From the NCBI GenBank assembly GCA_021613335.1, contig JAJTWR010000168.1, forward strand, positions 1 to 64,000: DNA of 64,000 bases, in the 5' to 3' direction. The notes beneath the pieces are model-generated. The model did no database searches. It saw only the letters and a list, made by a program, of their open reading frames with translations, and had not been told where the DNA came from. Origin of the DNA: Whitmania pigra. Its lineage: Eukaryota > Annelida > Clitellata > Hirudinida > Haemopidae. This document shows, in pieces, positions 43,924 through 53,819 of the stretch; within the stretch, counting starts at the first letter, position 1, and each line of letters opens with the position of its first letter. The position numbers were made by a program, and so were the translations under genes.

Positions 43924-45999
43924 TTATTTCAATATCAAAATGTCCTTATCCGCAGGATTAACTTCTGGCTGTTTATCCGTATTCTTTTCTCCTTTTTTAG
44001 AATTGAAAATTTTGTAATTTAATGAAATGCCGAAATTACGACTATCCATTTTTTGATGCGTTGTTATACCATTTAACAAAGGTATTGTCCTTACGTAAGT
44101 TCTGTTAGTATTGAGAACGTCGTTTCCATAGATAGATATAGAAAACTTATCTCCTACAAATTTTTTTGATATACTTATGTATAAATTGTTCTCGAAAGGT
44201 TTATCTACCATATAATATTTATAGTTTCCTGTATTAATTATTTTATAAATTGCTTGTAGATTAATGTCTTTAGGTAAAATGAATTGACTTGATACAAAAT
44301 ATGTCCAAATTCCTTTTTGATCTTCTATTAATGAACTTTTATATTTTTGATAAGCAACATAGAAATAAAAAATATCAATTTTGTTAATATCAAAATTGAA
44401 CTTCATTAATTCTTTAAGCCCTTTTGTAAAAAGCATTAGAGGTAAAGGTACTCCTGCGCTAAAACTATAAATTGTCAAGTCAGGAGCATTTTGATAATGA
44501 TAATCTATATTATTCCCGTTTTTAGTTATTAAAAAAATGATATCATTTTTTGCATGGCTTATGTCATATGATAAATTAGCATAGTCAAAAGCGCTAAACT
44601 TAATAGCATAATTATCGTAAATAGTTGGCTGCAAGTAGGGATTCCCATTGTAAGATAGGTTTGAATTTTCAAAAATAACATTGTTGGGATTTAAATTACT
44701 TACAGAAGGAAGGCTTATTTTTTTGTTGTATTTTGCCGTAAAAAAAACAGAATTCATTAGATTGTATTGAATGCTAGCATTTGGAAAAATTTTAAATTTA
44801 TTAAATACAATTTCATCCTTTGAGAATTTACCTAAATTATAATATTTTTCGCCTCGCATACCCATAATGAAATCAATTTTTTTATATGAAGTTTGTAATT
44901 CTGCATAGGATGAAAAGGTATTTCTTTTAAAATCAAGCGAAGATATTCCATTATTTTGAATACCAATATCTTCTAAATCATCTCTGCCCCCAATACTTGC
45001 TTTAGATTTGTCTAAAAACCTGAAAGGAGCGCTATAATCTACGCTTAAAGAATAATTGTCGTTTTTTGACGTATTTTCCGATTGAATGTTTTTCTGGGAA
45101 AACTTATCATTTACATTAGAATATACAAATTCTGCTTTTAGCTTTTTTTGGTTTTTATTGTAGAACTGTTGAAAAACTGTGGCAATCTCGTTTCGAGACA
45201 CCTTGTTTTTAGTTCTCTTATATACCGCATTATCATTGATATAATTATCTGAATTTGTATAGTTTAAGCTGTAATCAACCGTTAATTTGGCATTTTTAAA
45301 ATTATATGTTAGGCTTGGTCTTAAAAAATTATATTGTAGAGTTTTATTGTTGTCGAGGCTAATCAAATTAATTATTTCGCTGTTAAGCCGGCTTTCTTTA
45401 TAACTTTGACCGAAATTTATTTTCCAATTTATATTTTTGAATTTTGACGTATAGAAAATACTATTATTAGTTTTATTTCTAAACATATCATAATCGGAAA
45501 AAGAATAATTACCGGAGTATGCTAATGTAGTATAATTATTAGAAGTCCTTCGAGATGAAATAATGTTTAAGATTGCATTTCTGGAAGTTGCGGCATATTC
45601 AGCGCCTGGATTGGTAATAATTTCTATTCTATCTATCGAATTAGCCGGTAAACCTTCTAAAAATGATATTAAACTATTTCCGCTAATTCTCAAAGGTCTG
45701 CCATCCATATAGATCTCAAGAGATTTTCCTTGATACATAACGTCTACAGATTCAGAAGCTATAACGCCAGGAATCTTTTTTAACCCTTCTAACATGCTTC
45801 CTGAATTCAATATTGGCTGTTCCGAGAAATCATATATTGTTCTATCAGCTAAATGTTCTACGGCTTTTTTCTTCTTTATTATAGAGACGCCTCGTAAAGT
45901 CACAACTTTTGTAGTATCTGCCTTTGTTTTTTTAGTAGAGTCATTTTGCGCGTTGGCTCCATAAGAAATCAACAGCAATAGCAACAATTTTATTTTCAT
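43924..45999 (-). CDS. TonB-linked outer membrane beta-barrel protein
   Basis: 691 residues with signal peptide ending SYGANAQ. The plug-like domain has ILNSGSMLEGLKKIPGVIA, LEIYMDGRPLRISGNSLISFLEGLPANSIDRIEIITNPGAEY. It is followed by a large barrel (outer membrane beta-barrel family, OMP_b-brl_3 type). The carboxypeptidase-like repeat domain usual before the plug is absent or very short. The gene is clearly more AT-rich than its neighbours and lies between two copies of a duplicated leader, so horizontal gain is likely. The substrate is unknown. Confidence 0.82.
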   Translation of the reverse strand: MKIKLLLLLLISYGANAQNDSTKKTKADTTKVVTLRGVSIIKKKKAVEHLADRTIYDFSEQPILNSGSMLEGLKKIPGVIASESVDVMYQGKSLEIYMDGRPLRISGNSLISFLEGLPANSIDRIEIITNPGAEYAATSRNAILNIISSRRTSNNYTTLAYSGNYSFSDYDMFRNKTNNSIFYTSKFKNINWKINFGQSYKESRLNSEIINLISLDNNKTLQYNFLRPSLTYNFKNAKLTVDYSLNYTNSDNYINDNAVYKRTKNKVSRNEIATVFQQFYNKNQKKLKAEFVYSNVNDKFSQKNIQSENTSKNDNYSLSVDYSAPFRFLDKSKASIGGRDDLEDIGIQNNGISSLDFKRNTFSSYAELQTSYKKIDFIMGMRGEKYYNLGKFSKDEIVFNKFKIFPNASIQYNLMNSVFFTAKYNKKISLPSVSNLNPNNVIFENSNLSYNGNPYLQPTIYDNYAIKFSAFDYANLSYDISHAKNDIIFLITKNGNNIDYHYQNAPDLTIYSFSAGVPLPLMLFTKGLKELMKFNFDINKIDIFYFYVAYQKYKSSLIEDQKGIWTYFVSSQFILPKDINLQAIYKIINTGNYKYYMVDKPFENNLYISISKKFVGDKFSISIYGNDVLNTNRTYVRTIPLLNGITTHQKMDSRNFGISLNYKIFNSKKGEKNTDKQPEVNPADKDILILK

Positions 46000-46008
46000 A
46001 ATATTTAA

Positions 46009-46161
46009 TTATAACAGGTTAAATCTTTGTTGAGCAAATATTAAAAACCTTTCCTTTAAATTGAATTTTATACCGGGGCAAGAAGGATTTCCTTCATACC
46101 ATGCTTTAGGGCACGAACCTCCACATATTGGAAGAATTTTACCATTACAATTTAACAGGGG
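46009..46161 (-). other. Cys-rich peptide frame without start codon
   Basis: An open stretch of 50 codons ending 10 bp before the barrel start, with a conspicuous CNGKILPICGGSCPKAW...SCPGIKF (four Cys, Gly-rich). It is in the same reading frame as the duplicated leader at 46326, separated only by a TAA at 46162-46164. It may be the tail of a former small exported or modified peptide partner of the barrel. No family is assigned. Confidence 0.4.
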
Positions 46162-46326
46162 TTAACAAAATAGTTTTTTAATTAATTCTGTTTTCGAAGA
46201 ATAGGTATTGAAAGAGTAGCGACAGACCTTTTGCAAGCGTCGATAACCGTCGCCAATTGCCGCCAAACTTAAAAATACAGCCACAACAAATGTAAGGGTC
46301 TGTTTTTTAGATAGTTTATCGTTCAT
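46162..46326 (-). pseudogene. Orphan lipoprotein leader, decayed
   Basis: ATG 46326 opens MNDKLSKKQTLTFVVAVF..., nearly the same as the phosphatase leader. An 11-bp insertion relative to copy A near 46225 shifts the frame and destroys the lipobox. The present frame ends after 54 codons at 46162. It has no downstream partner except the Cys-rich frame. Confidence 0.55.
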
Positions 46327-46455
46327 AAGTTTTGTCTTGGTACACTAAATTAGCTCAATTTTGTTAACTATAACTAAAGATTAATTTTATATTAAAAAAT
46401 TGTTAACAAACAATGCATGATATAATTTAGAATAATTCTATGCAGAGCTTTTTAA
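46214..46455 (-). repeat. Leader duplication, copy B
   Basis: Direct repeat of 43608-43810. It shares the leader, the region around the start codon, and the far upstream TAATTTAGAATAATTCTAT...GCAGAGCTTTTTAAGG block. The middle has diverged. The remaining interval 46456-46644 shows no gene. Confidence 0.75.
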
Positions 46456-46644
46456 GGCAAAACAGCGTTGCGTTTTTTAATTAAAAAACTGATTGCGTAG
46501 CCTGCTGTTTTCTGCTTTTTTTCGCAAAACTATGGAAAACAAAAAATAATTATTTTGATATCTTTAAAAAGAAAAGCCTTCTTTATTTGGCTTGTAATGT
46601 TAGTTAAAAACCTGTAACGGGTCTTTTTTTATAGAGAAATATTA

Positions 46645-47631
46645 TTAAAGCGATTCTAATAAAGCCGGTAAAAATTCATTTGGTATTTCTATATGAGGAA
46701 TATGACCGCAGTTATCAAATTCTATCAGTTTACAATTCGGAATTTTTGCGGCAATTTCTTTGGCCAAAACATCATATCTGCCATGCTTGATTTTTTCTTC
46801 ATCGCTCAGCAGCCCTTTTCCAACTATTGTTTTATCGTCTTTACCATTAAAAATAACCGTTGGTACTTTTAAACGGCCAAACTCATAAACCACCGGTTGC
46901 TCATAAATCATACCGTAAGTCATTGCCGATACTTTAGCCCAGCGGGAGTAATCCGCACTAAAAGTTACCCCGGCAGCTATGCGAACCAATTCGTCATATT
47001 CAGGCTTCCATTTGATAAAATACGAAGTTTGGTAATACTTTTTGATACTTTCGGCAGTTGTTTTTAATTCTTTTTGATATTGTTGTTCTGTATTTACATA
47101 AGGCACAAAAATGCGATAATCTTCATACCCTATCGGATTTTCTAAAGCCAGTTTTTCTGTTTTTTCGGGAAATAACAAAGCATATCTTGTTGCCAACATA
47201 CCGCCCATCGAATGGCCTAAGATAATGGCTTTTTGAATTCCTAAAGTATCCAATAACTGTTTATTCCAAACAGCCGTCTGATGAAAACTGTAATGGATAA
47301 AAGGCTTTGATGATTTGCCAAAACCAATCTGATCCGGAACAATTACCCTAAAACCCTTACCGGTTAATGCTTTAATTACATTAGTCCAGTAATAACCGCC
47401 AAAGTTTTTGCCATGAAACAACACTACCGTTCTTCCGTTTGGATTTGTTTTAGGAGAAATATCCATATACGCCATTTTTAAATCCTGTCCTTCTGTTTTA
47501 ATATTGAAATATTTACAGGGATAAGCGTATTTTAGATTTTCAAGGGTAATTGAAAGCGTATCTTGTTTTTGAGCTTTGGCGCCAAGGGATAAAAATATTC
47601 CATACCAAGCGCATAAAAAATAAGTTTTCAT
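46645..47631 (-). CDS. Exported alpha/beta hydrolase
   Basis: 328 residues with a signal peptide ending LGAKAQ. An alpha/beta-hydrolase domain has the oxyanion HGKNFGGYYW, nucleophile elbow GHSMGGMLA at about 142-150, an acid region FNGKDDKTI and catalytic His in NCGHIPHIE. A cap-like insertion at about 170-240 is helical. The substrate is not readable; esterase or haloalkane-type hydrolases share the pattern. Standing alone between the duplicated leader and gdhA, in the same direction. Confidence 0.88.
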   Translation of the reverse strand: MKTYFLCAWYGIFLSLGAKAQKQDTLSITLENLKYAYPCKYFNIKTEGQDLKMAYMDISPKTNPNGRTVVLFHGKNFGGYYWTNVIKALTGKGFRVIVPDQIGFGKSSKPFIHYSFHQTAVWNKQLLDTLGIQKAIILGHSMGGMLATRYALLFPEKTEKLALENPIGYEDYRIFVPYVNTEQQYQKELKTTAESIKKYYQTSYFIKWKPEYDELVRIAAGVTFSADYSRWAKVSAMTYGMIYEQPVVYEFGRLKVPTVIFNGKDDKTIVGKGLLSDEEKIKHGRYDVLAKEIAAKIPNCKLIEFDNCGHIPHIEIPNEFLPALLESL

Positions 47632-47831
47632 GTTAATTAAGTTTTTAGTTTAATGCAATGCTGATTTATAAATTCTGTCTTCACTATCGCCATAATCAGG
47701 TTTTTATGAAGACAGAATGACGTAAAAAAAGCCGACTAATTACCTTTCCGTCGTTAACGTTTCTGATGCTTGCGGTTTTATAGTTTGCATATCGGGAAGA
47801 TGAAAATATTTTAAGACTATCAAAAACAGGC

Positions 47832-49253
47832 TTATGGCCAAATACCCAAATTCATGTAGCTTACGGCAATTTTTTCAATAGAATTTACAAAAGCCGCAAT
47901 TCTCAGGGTTTTTACATCCGGTTTAATTAACAACGTTTCGCGAATTTCGCGGTAAGAATGTATCATGGTGTCTTCCAAACCGGAATTTACCAATTCCATC
48001 TCAGAGGCGCCTTTAACAATCATCAAACGATGTTCTGCCGGGATTACTTTTCCTGTTAAGTTCTCAAGGGTATTAATCAGGTTGGCGTTAGAATTTTCGG
48101 CATATCTGTTTTCCATACGGCCAAAGGCAACGTGCGAAAGATTTTTTAACCATTCGAAATAAGATACGGTTACCCCTCCGGCATTACAATACATATCCGG
48201 AATAATGATTCCTCCCATTTTGGTATAATTTTCTTCCGCTTCAGGGGTGGTTGGTCCGTTAGCTCCTTCAGCTATAATTTTAGCTTTAATCCGGCGAATA
48301 TTATCGGTTGTTATTTGATTTTCTAAAGCCGAGGGCACCAAAATATCGCAATCTTGCTCCAAGCCTTCGGCAGAATTTTTAAAATTTGTCGCTCCCGGAA
48401 AATTTAAAATAGAACCGGTATTTTTACGATGCGCAAAAACCTCGTCTACATTTAATCCATTTGAATTGTAGATAGAACCTTCAAGTTCACAAATACCAAC
48501 GACAGTTGCTCCAAATTCAGCCAAAAATTTTGCCGAATGATAACCCACATTACCCAAACCCTGCACAATTACGCGTTTGTCATTTAAGCCTGTTTTTAGC
48601 CCCAACTTAGCCATATCATCAGTAAAGTTTGCACATTCGCGTACCGCATAAGCCACCCCGCGCCCGGTAGCTTCTTTTCTGCCGCGAATACCATGCAAAG
48701 CAATAGGTTTGCCTGTAACACAACCCAAAGCGTCTAATGAACCCGAATTTAGGGTCATATACGTATCTACAATCCAACTCATTTCGCGTTCGCCGGTTCC
48801 ATAATCCGGCGCCGGAACGTCAATTCCGGGGCCAATAAAATTTTTCTTAATCAACTCCGTTGTATAACGACGCGTAATGGTTTCCATCTCGGCAACCGTA
48901 TAATTTTTTGGGTTTATACAGATACCGCCTTTAGCCCCTCCAAAAGGCACGTTTACAATGGCGCATTTATAGGTCATTAATGCCGCAAGAGCCATTACTT
49001 CGTCTTCGTTAACCATTTCGCTGTAACGAATGCCGCCTTTAGTCGGGCTCATATGATGCGAGTGTTCAACGCGCCAGGCATCAATTACTTCAAAATCCTT
49101 ACCTCTTCTAATTGGAAACTGGAAATGATAAACGCTGTTACAGGCTTTAATCTGTGAAAGCAATCCTTCCGGATGCGAAGTAAATCTTGCTGCATTGTCA
49201 AAATTATTGCACACGTCCCCAAAAAAACCTTTTGCATGTATTTTATTTGTCAT
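47832..49253 (-). CDS. gdhA: Glutamate dehydrogenase (Glu/Leu/Phe/Val family)
   Basis: 473 residues. The catalytic Lys region PFGGAKGGI (about 105-113) and the substrate site GGIRYSEMVNEDEVMALAALMTYKCA are present. PAPDYGTGEREMSW, a Rossmann fold VIVQGLGNVGYHSAKFLAEFG and NAGGVTVSYFEWLKN complete it. It interconverts glutamate and 2-oxoglutarate plus ammonia, with NAD(P). The N-terminus is slightly longer than in short hexameric forms. Follows the ccm genes on the same strand after 134 bp; probably separately transcribed. Confidence 0.94.
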   Translation of the reverse strand: MTNKIHAKGFFGDVCNNFDNAARFTSHPEGLLSQIKACNSVYHFQFPIRRGKDFEVIDAWRVEHSHHMSPTKGGIRYSEMVNEDEVMALAALMTYKCAIVNVPFGGAKGGICINPKNYTVAEMETITRRYTTELIKKNFIGPGIDVPAPDYGTGEREMSWIVDTYMTLNSGSLDALGCVTGKPIALHGIRGRKEATGRGVAYAVRECANFTDDMAKLGLKTGLNDKRVIVQGLGNVGYHSAKFLAEFGATVVGICELEGSIYNSNGLNVDEVFAHRKNTGSILNFPGATNFKNSAEGLEQDCDILVPSALENQITTDNIRRIKAKIIAEGANGPTTPEAEENYTKMGGIIIPDMYCNAGGVTVSYFEWLKNLSHVAFGRMENRYAENSNANLINTLENLTGKVIPAEHRLMIVKGASEMELVNSGLEDTMIHSYREIRETLLIKPDVKTLRIAAFVNSIEKIAVSYMNLGIWP

Positions 49254-49387
49254 AAATAAAAAAAATTAGTTAATAAAAAAACAAAATTGCACTAAAAAAA
49301 CCGATTAATACAAACCGCTAAAATATTTTATAGCATAAATAACGTCTCCCTTAAAAAACAGGCTGTTAAAATCATGTTTTGAACAAC

Positions 49388-49591
49388 TTATTTTTTTTCT
49401 ATTTTTTTTAATCTTCTGTCAATTGAGAAAAGATAAAGCAACAAACCCATTAAAATAATTAAAATTACAGCTACTACAACGTATATTTTTCCGTTGCTAC
49501 GCATAACATCCGCCATTTCTATATTGCTTTTCTGAGCAAAAAGATTTAACGCGGCAAATAACATAACCAAAGTAATAGAATATCTTTTCAT
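49388..49591 (-). CDS. ccmD: CcmD-like small membrane protein
   Basis: 67 residues from ATG 49591. A signal-like N-terminal helix ends NLFAQ, then a second membrane helix (IYVVVAVILIILMGLLLYLFSI) is followed by a basic RRLKKIEKK end. The pattern and place directly after ccmC fit the CcmD family, which helps release holo-CcmE during haem delivery for cytochrome c maturation. Confidence 0.75.
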   Translation of the reverse strand: MKRYSITLVMLFAALNLFAQKSNIEMADVMRSNGKIYVVVAVILIILMGLLLYLFSIDRRLKKIEKK

Positions 49592-49598
49592 CAAAAGA

Positions 49599-50255
49599 TT
49601 AAGTCTGTTTATTTTCTTGCTGGCGCAATCTAAAACGCAGCGTATAAATCCAATAACCTATTAAAATCCAGCCGACGCAGGCAGGATAAAAAATCATTCG
49701 CATGTGTTTATCCAAATCATAAGCATTAAAACCGGGGTTACCTCCGTTACCGGGATGTAAGGAAGACTGTAAACGAGGCAACACAAAAATGAGTACAATC
49801 ATCATGGGGAAAGCAAAAATATTAAAAACAGCAGAAATTTTTGCCCGTTTTTGTTCCTCGTCTATAACATTGCGAAGAATCAAATAAGCAAAGTACAATA
49901 AAATTGCGATGGCGGCAAAATTTTGTTTAGGATCAAAACTCCAAAACTGACCCCAGGTGTAATTAGCCCAAAATGCGCCGGTAATAATCCCTAAAATTGC
50001 AAAAATTAACCCCGTATTTACGCTTTCTACTGCTCTAATATCGTCTTTTTGGTTGCCCGTACTCAAATTTTTAACGCTGTAAAAAACTGAAATAGAGAAC
50101 AAAACAATCATGGCAAACCACATGGGCACGTGAAAATACAGATTACGAACTCCCTCATTCAATATAGGTAAACGGGGTACCTTAAACAAAAGCCCGGCGC
50201 AAACCGTATACAGCACCAGTAGCGAACCTAAAATTTTCCACCAATATTTATACAT
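49599..50255 (-). CDS. ccmC: CcmC/CcsA-type haem handling protein
   Basis: 218 residues with six membrane helices. The tryptophan-rich haem site reads WGQFWSFDPKQNFAAIAILLYFAY, related to the WG.yW.WDPKe motif with Phe for one Trp. Conserved His residues are in NLYFHVPMWF and near the C-terminus. It delivers haem during cytochrome c maturation. 7 bp separate it from ccmD. The cytochrome c donor of NosZ in this window would need such a system. Confidence 0.88.
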   Translation of the reverse strand: MYKYWWKILGSLLVLYTVCAGLLFKVPRLPILNEGVRNLYFHVPMWFAMIVLFSISVFYSVKNLSTGNQKDDIRAVESVNTGLIFAILGIITGAFWANYTWGQFWSFDPKQNFAAIAILLYFAYLILRNVIDEEQKRAKISAVFNIFAFPMMIVLIFVLPRLQSSLHPGNGGNPGFNAYDLDKHMRMIFYPACVGWILIGYWIYTLRFRLRQQENKQT

Positions 50256-50334
50256 TTTTAAGCCATAAAATTATACGTCCTACATTTTATCATCATTACC
50301 GCTTCAATTTATATTGCCTAAACTGTTTGCTCTT

Positions 50335-50994
50335 TTATTCTCTCCATAAATATGGAAATAAAATCAATGAAACCAGCATAATCATTATATTTATCAGCAG
50401 CAATATTCCTGCATCTTTTAAGCTAACCCATAGGTCAAATCCGTCAATGGCGTTTTTTGCAAATTTTATCAGTAAAATTAATACCGGCATAATAACCGGA
50501 AAACTTAAAATAGCCATCATCATCCCATTTCCGGCCTTTGAGGTAATGGCAGAAATCATCGTAAATATCAAAGAAAAACTAATACTTCCCAAAACGGCTG
50601 CTAAACCAAACATCCATAAATCTGTTTGTTGAGGCGGGGTAAATATCAAACTGTAAAATAAAAAGGCTATAAGGGTAAGTATCATCATCAATAAGGCATT
50701 ATAAATACTTTTTGAAATGATAAGCGCTTGCGGACTTACCAAAGTATAAATATACAATTGGTTCCCGCTACTTTCCTGTAAAAAACTTTTTGCCACAGCG
50801 TTGATAGAAGCAAACAGCATAATAATCCAAAAAAGAGCATTCCAAGTTAATTTATCTACCGAAATAAACGAAAGAAAACAAACAAATATGGTAGAAACCA
50901 CATAAAGCAACACGCTGTTAAAAGCATATTTCGACCGCCACTCAAGTTGAATTTCTTTTCGGACAAGATATTTTACCTCCTTTGCCAGTTGCAT
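50335..50994 (-). CDS. ccmB: CcmB haem exporter permease subunit
   Basis: 219 residues from ATG 50994 (MQLAKEVKYLVRKEIQLEWRSKYA), the typical CcmB start. The open frame extends to 51162, but those residues are unlike the family. Six membrane helices and LLYVVSTIFVCFLSF, ESSGNQLYIYTLVSPQALIISK as in CcmB follow. It works with CcmA and CcmC in haem transfer to CcmE. ccmA is not in the window next to it. Confidence 0.88.
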   Translation of the reverse strand: MQLAKEVKYLVRKEIQLEWRSKYAFNSVLLYVVSTIFVCFLSFISVDKLTWNALFWIIMLFASINAVAKSFLQESSGNQLYIYTLVSPQALIISKSIYNALLMMILTLIAFLFYSLIFTPPQQTDLWMFGLAAVLGSISFSLIFTMISAITSKAGNGMMMAILSFPVIMPVLILLIKFAKNAIDGFDLWVSLKDAGILLLINIMIMLVSLILFPYLWRE

Positions 50995-51164
50995 GCCTAC
51001 AAATATAGTTTTTTTGATAGGCGTACATAAAACCAAGGTTATAAACTTACAAAGCCATGAGAAATATAAGATTGTAACCAAAAACCGTACATTAATTGTT
51101 TTAAAAATATCTACAATGATGATTAAATTTACGATATAAACTGTTTTGCAAGCGCTTTCCACAG

Positions 51165-51600
51165 CCCTGTTAGACTAATTACCATTTTAGGAGATGATTT
51201 TGCTGTAAACGAAATTACCTTTAGCGTTAAAAAGGCGGATAGCTTGCACGAAAACAAGCTTACCAAACAAGCCTTTGCAGAACTTAAAGAATATTTTCAA
51301 GGACAACGAACCGCTTTATCGTTTCAATTAAAACAAACCGGAGCTGATTTTCAGCAAAATGTCTGGGCTGAATTGCGTAACATTAAATTTTGGCAAAACT
51401 TTATCATACTTAAAGCTATCAGAGCGATTAAAAAACACTTTAGCTGTTAGTGCCGTTGCCGCGGCTAATGGCAAAAACAAACTCGCTATCGCAACGCTAT
51501 GGCCGCCGTGTTGTTGGCAGTAATGGTTGTTTATAGAGGCGGGCTTTGGCGTAAAAAAACGGTTATTAAATCATGAGAAAAACCTAACCGGTATGGGGCA
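51165..51600 (+). pseudogene. Methylated-DNA--protein-cysteine methyltransferase relic
   Basis: Pieces of an Ogt-type DNA repair protein: ITILGDDFAVNEITFSVKKADSL, then FQLKQTGADFQQNVWAELRNI, then in another frame SYLKLSERLKNTLAVSAVAAANGKNKLAIA and GFGVKKRLLNHEKNL. At least two frameshifts are present, and the catalytic PCHR motif, expected just after NGKN.iAi, has become an unrelated stretch. The gene cannot give an active protein. Confidence 0.75.
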
Positions 51601-51963
51601 AATTCAATTAAGTTTTTTTTAAGTAAGAACCAAATCGGAGTAAAACAATTACGCATTCAGTTTAAATTAACGAGGGATAGGCTAATTTGTAGATAAACAA
51701 ATCTAACCGAAAATGGTTTTTTCTGTAACTTTTAATTAAATTTCCAACTCGGGTCGCTCATTTTAACGTTTCAATGAGTTATAATTACAATTCTAACTTT
51801 GCTATATTCGGCAAAGCCCTTTAATTTGGCTAAACAAGAAGAAAGGCAAAAAGCCGCCGCGTAAAGCGTTTCTGCTCATACCATGCAGCATGTTTAAACA
51901 TTGCAGCCTAAATTACAACTCTCAAACAATATTAAAAAATAAACTGATTAGCTTTGTGGCGTT
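51601..51963. other. Non-coding interval before hscA
   Basis: AT-rich, with no supported gene, repeat or clear promoter. It probably contains the former hscA promoter. Confidence 0.4.
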
Positions 51964-53819
51964 ATGGCAAAAATATCCATCAACCTGGCGACAGGTTCAT
52001 TGCAAAAAGAAGAAATTATTGTAGGTATTGATTTGGGAACCACCAACAGTTTGGCGGCTTTTATTAATGCCGATAAAAATCCTCAAGTGATTAATGATAT
52101 GGACAAGGGCGTTTTGATGCCATCGGTAATTCATTTTAATGAACAAGGCGAAGCCGAAGTAGGCAATAAAGCCAAATCTTTTTTAACTACCGATCCCTCC
52201 AATACCATTTTTTCAGTAAAACGATTGCTGGGGCGATCATACAAAGATGTTGCTGAACATCAAGATGGTTTCAGTTATAAAATAATTGATGACGAAACCG
52301 ACAGACTGGTTAAAATCAAAGTAAATAATCGTTTTTATACTCCTATAGAATTATCGGCCGAGATATTAAAAGAACTTAAAGCCCGCGCCGAACACGCCTT
52401 AAAAACGCCTGTAAACAGGGCTGTAATTACCGTGCCAGCCTATTTTAATGATAACCAGCGGCAGGCAACGCGTGATGCCGGCAAACTTGCCGGACTGGAT
52501 GTTTTGCGCATCGTAAATGAACCTACCGCCGCTAGTTTGGCTTACGGTTTAGGTTTAGACCCTTCGCAACAAAAAACCATTGCCGTATACGATTTAGGCG
52601 GCGGCACCTTGATGTTTCCATCCTTCAAATCCAAAATGGAATTTTTGAAGTTTTAAGCACAAACGGCAATACCTATTTAGGCGGTGATGATTTTGACCGC
52701 GCCATTTTGAACTACTGGATTGAAAAAAACCAATTAACTCCCAAAGCGTTTGCCAACAATCATACCTTAATGCAAACTTTACGCTTACAGGCCGAAACGG
52801 CTAAAAAAGCGCTTTCAACACAAAATCTCTACAATCAACAACTGGGAGAAATTTGGTGTACGCTGGATAAGCAGACCTTTGAATCGCTCATTGCTGCAAA
52901 AATTGAAGAAACCATTATTTCCTGCCAACAGGCATTAAGCGATGCAAATTTAACCGTTAAGGATATTGACGAGGTGGTTTTGGTAGGCGGTTCTACGCGC
53001 ACGCCGCTGGTAAAAAACAGTTGAAAGTTTTTTTGGAAAAACACCGCATGATAATATCAATCCTGATGAAGTGGTGGCGCTTGGCGCCGCTATCCAAGCC
53101 GATATTTTAGCCGGTAATCGCTCCGATATTTTATTATTGGATGTAACCCCGCTCTCATTAGGCATTGAAACTATGGGCGGTTTAATGGACGTAATTATTA
53201 CTCGTAACAGCAAAATTCCAACCAAAGCCGGCCGCCAATACACCACTTCGGTAGACGGGCAAATCAACATAAAAATTTCCGTTTACCAAGGTGAACGGGA
53301 TTTGGTAAAAGAGAACCGTAAATTAGCCGAATTTAACTTAAAAGGCATTCCGGCCATGCCGGCAGGCATACCAAAAGTCGACATCAATTTTCTACTCAAC
53401 GCCGATGGTATTTTAACCGTACAAGCTATCGAACTTCGCTCAGGCGTTAAACAAGAAATTGAAGTATACCCAAGCTATGGTTTAAACGACCAAACGGTTG
53501 AAAAAATGCTAATCGACAGCGTAGAAAATGCGCAAAATGATGTAACTCAACGCATGTTGGCAGAAGCAAAAATAGAAGCCGAACAGTTGATTTATACCGC
53601 AGAACAATTTATCGGCAAAAACCAATTAAGCTTAAATAAACTTGAAGTAGAAAACGCCAAAATTTATATACAAGCGTTGAAAAACGCCCTTGAAAATGGA
53701 GATAAAAAAACACTATTTTAAAAAAAACAAACCAACTGAACGAATACACCCGCCCATTTGCAGAACGGGTAATGAATGCGGCCATAGCTCAAGCCATGAA
53801 AGGCAAACGTATTGACTGA
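51964..53819 (+). pseudogene. hscA: HscA (Fe-S cluster assembly Hsp70), frameshifted
   Basis: An Hsp70 of HscA type: [30 protein letters not shown] at the start, INEPTAA-like [29 protein letters not shown], and substrate domain with SLGIETMGGLMDVIITRNSKIPT. The frame is lost at about 52613 (after DLGGGT), near 53005-53030 (after TRTPLVK), and near 53720, and is resumed each time with family-like sequence to ERVMNAAIAQAMKGKRID. All changes are single-base losses in or beside homopolymers. A full gene would be about 618 codons. Confidence 0.85.
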
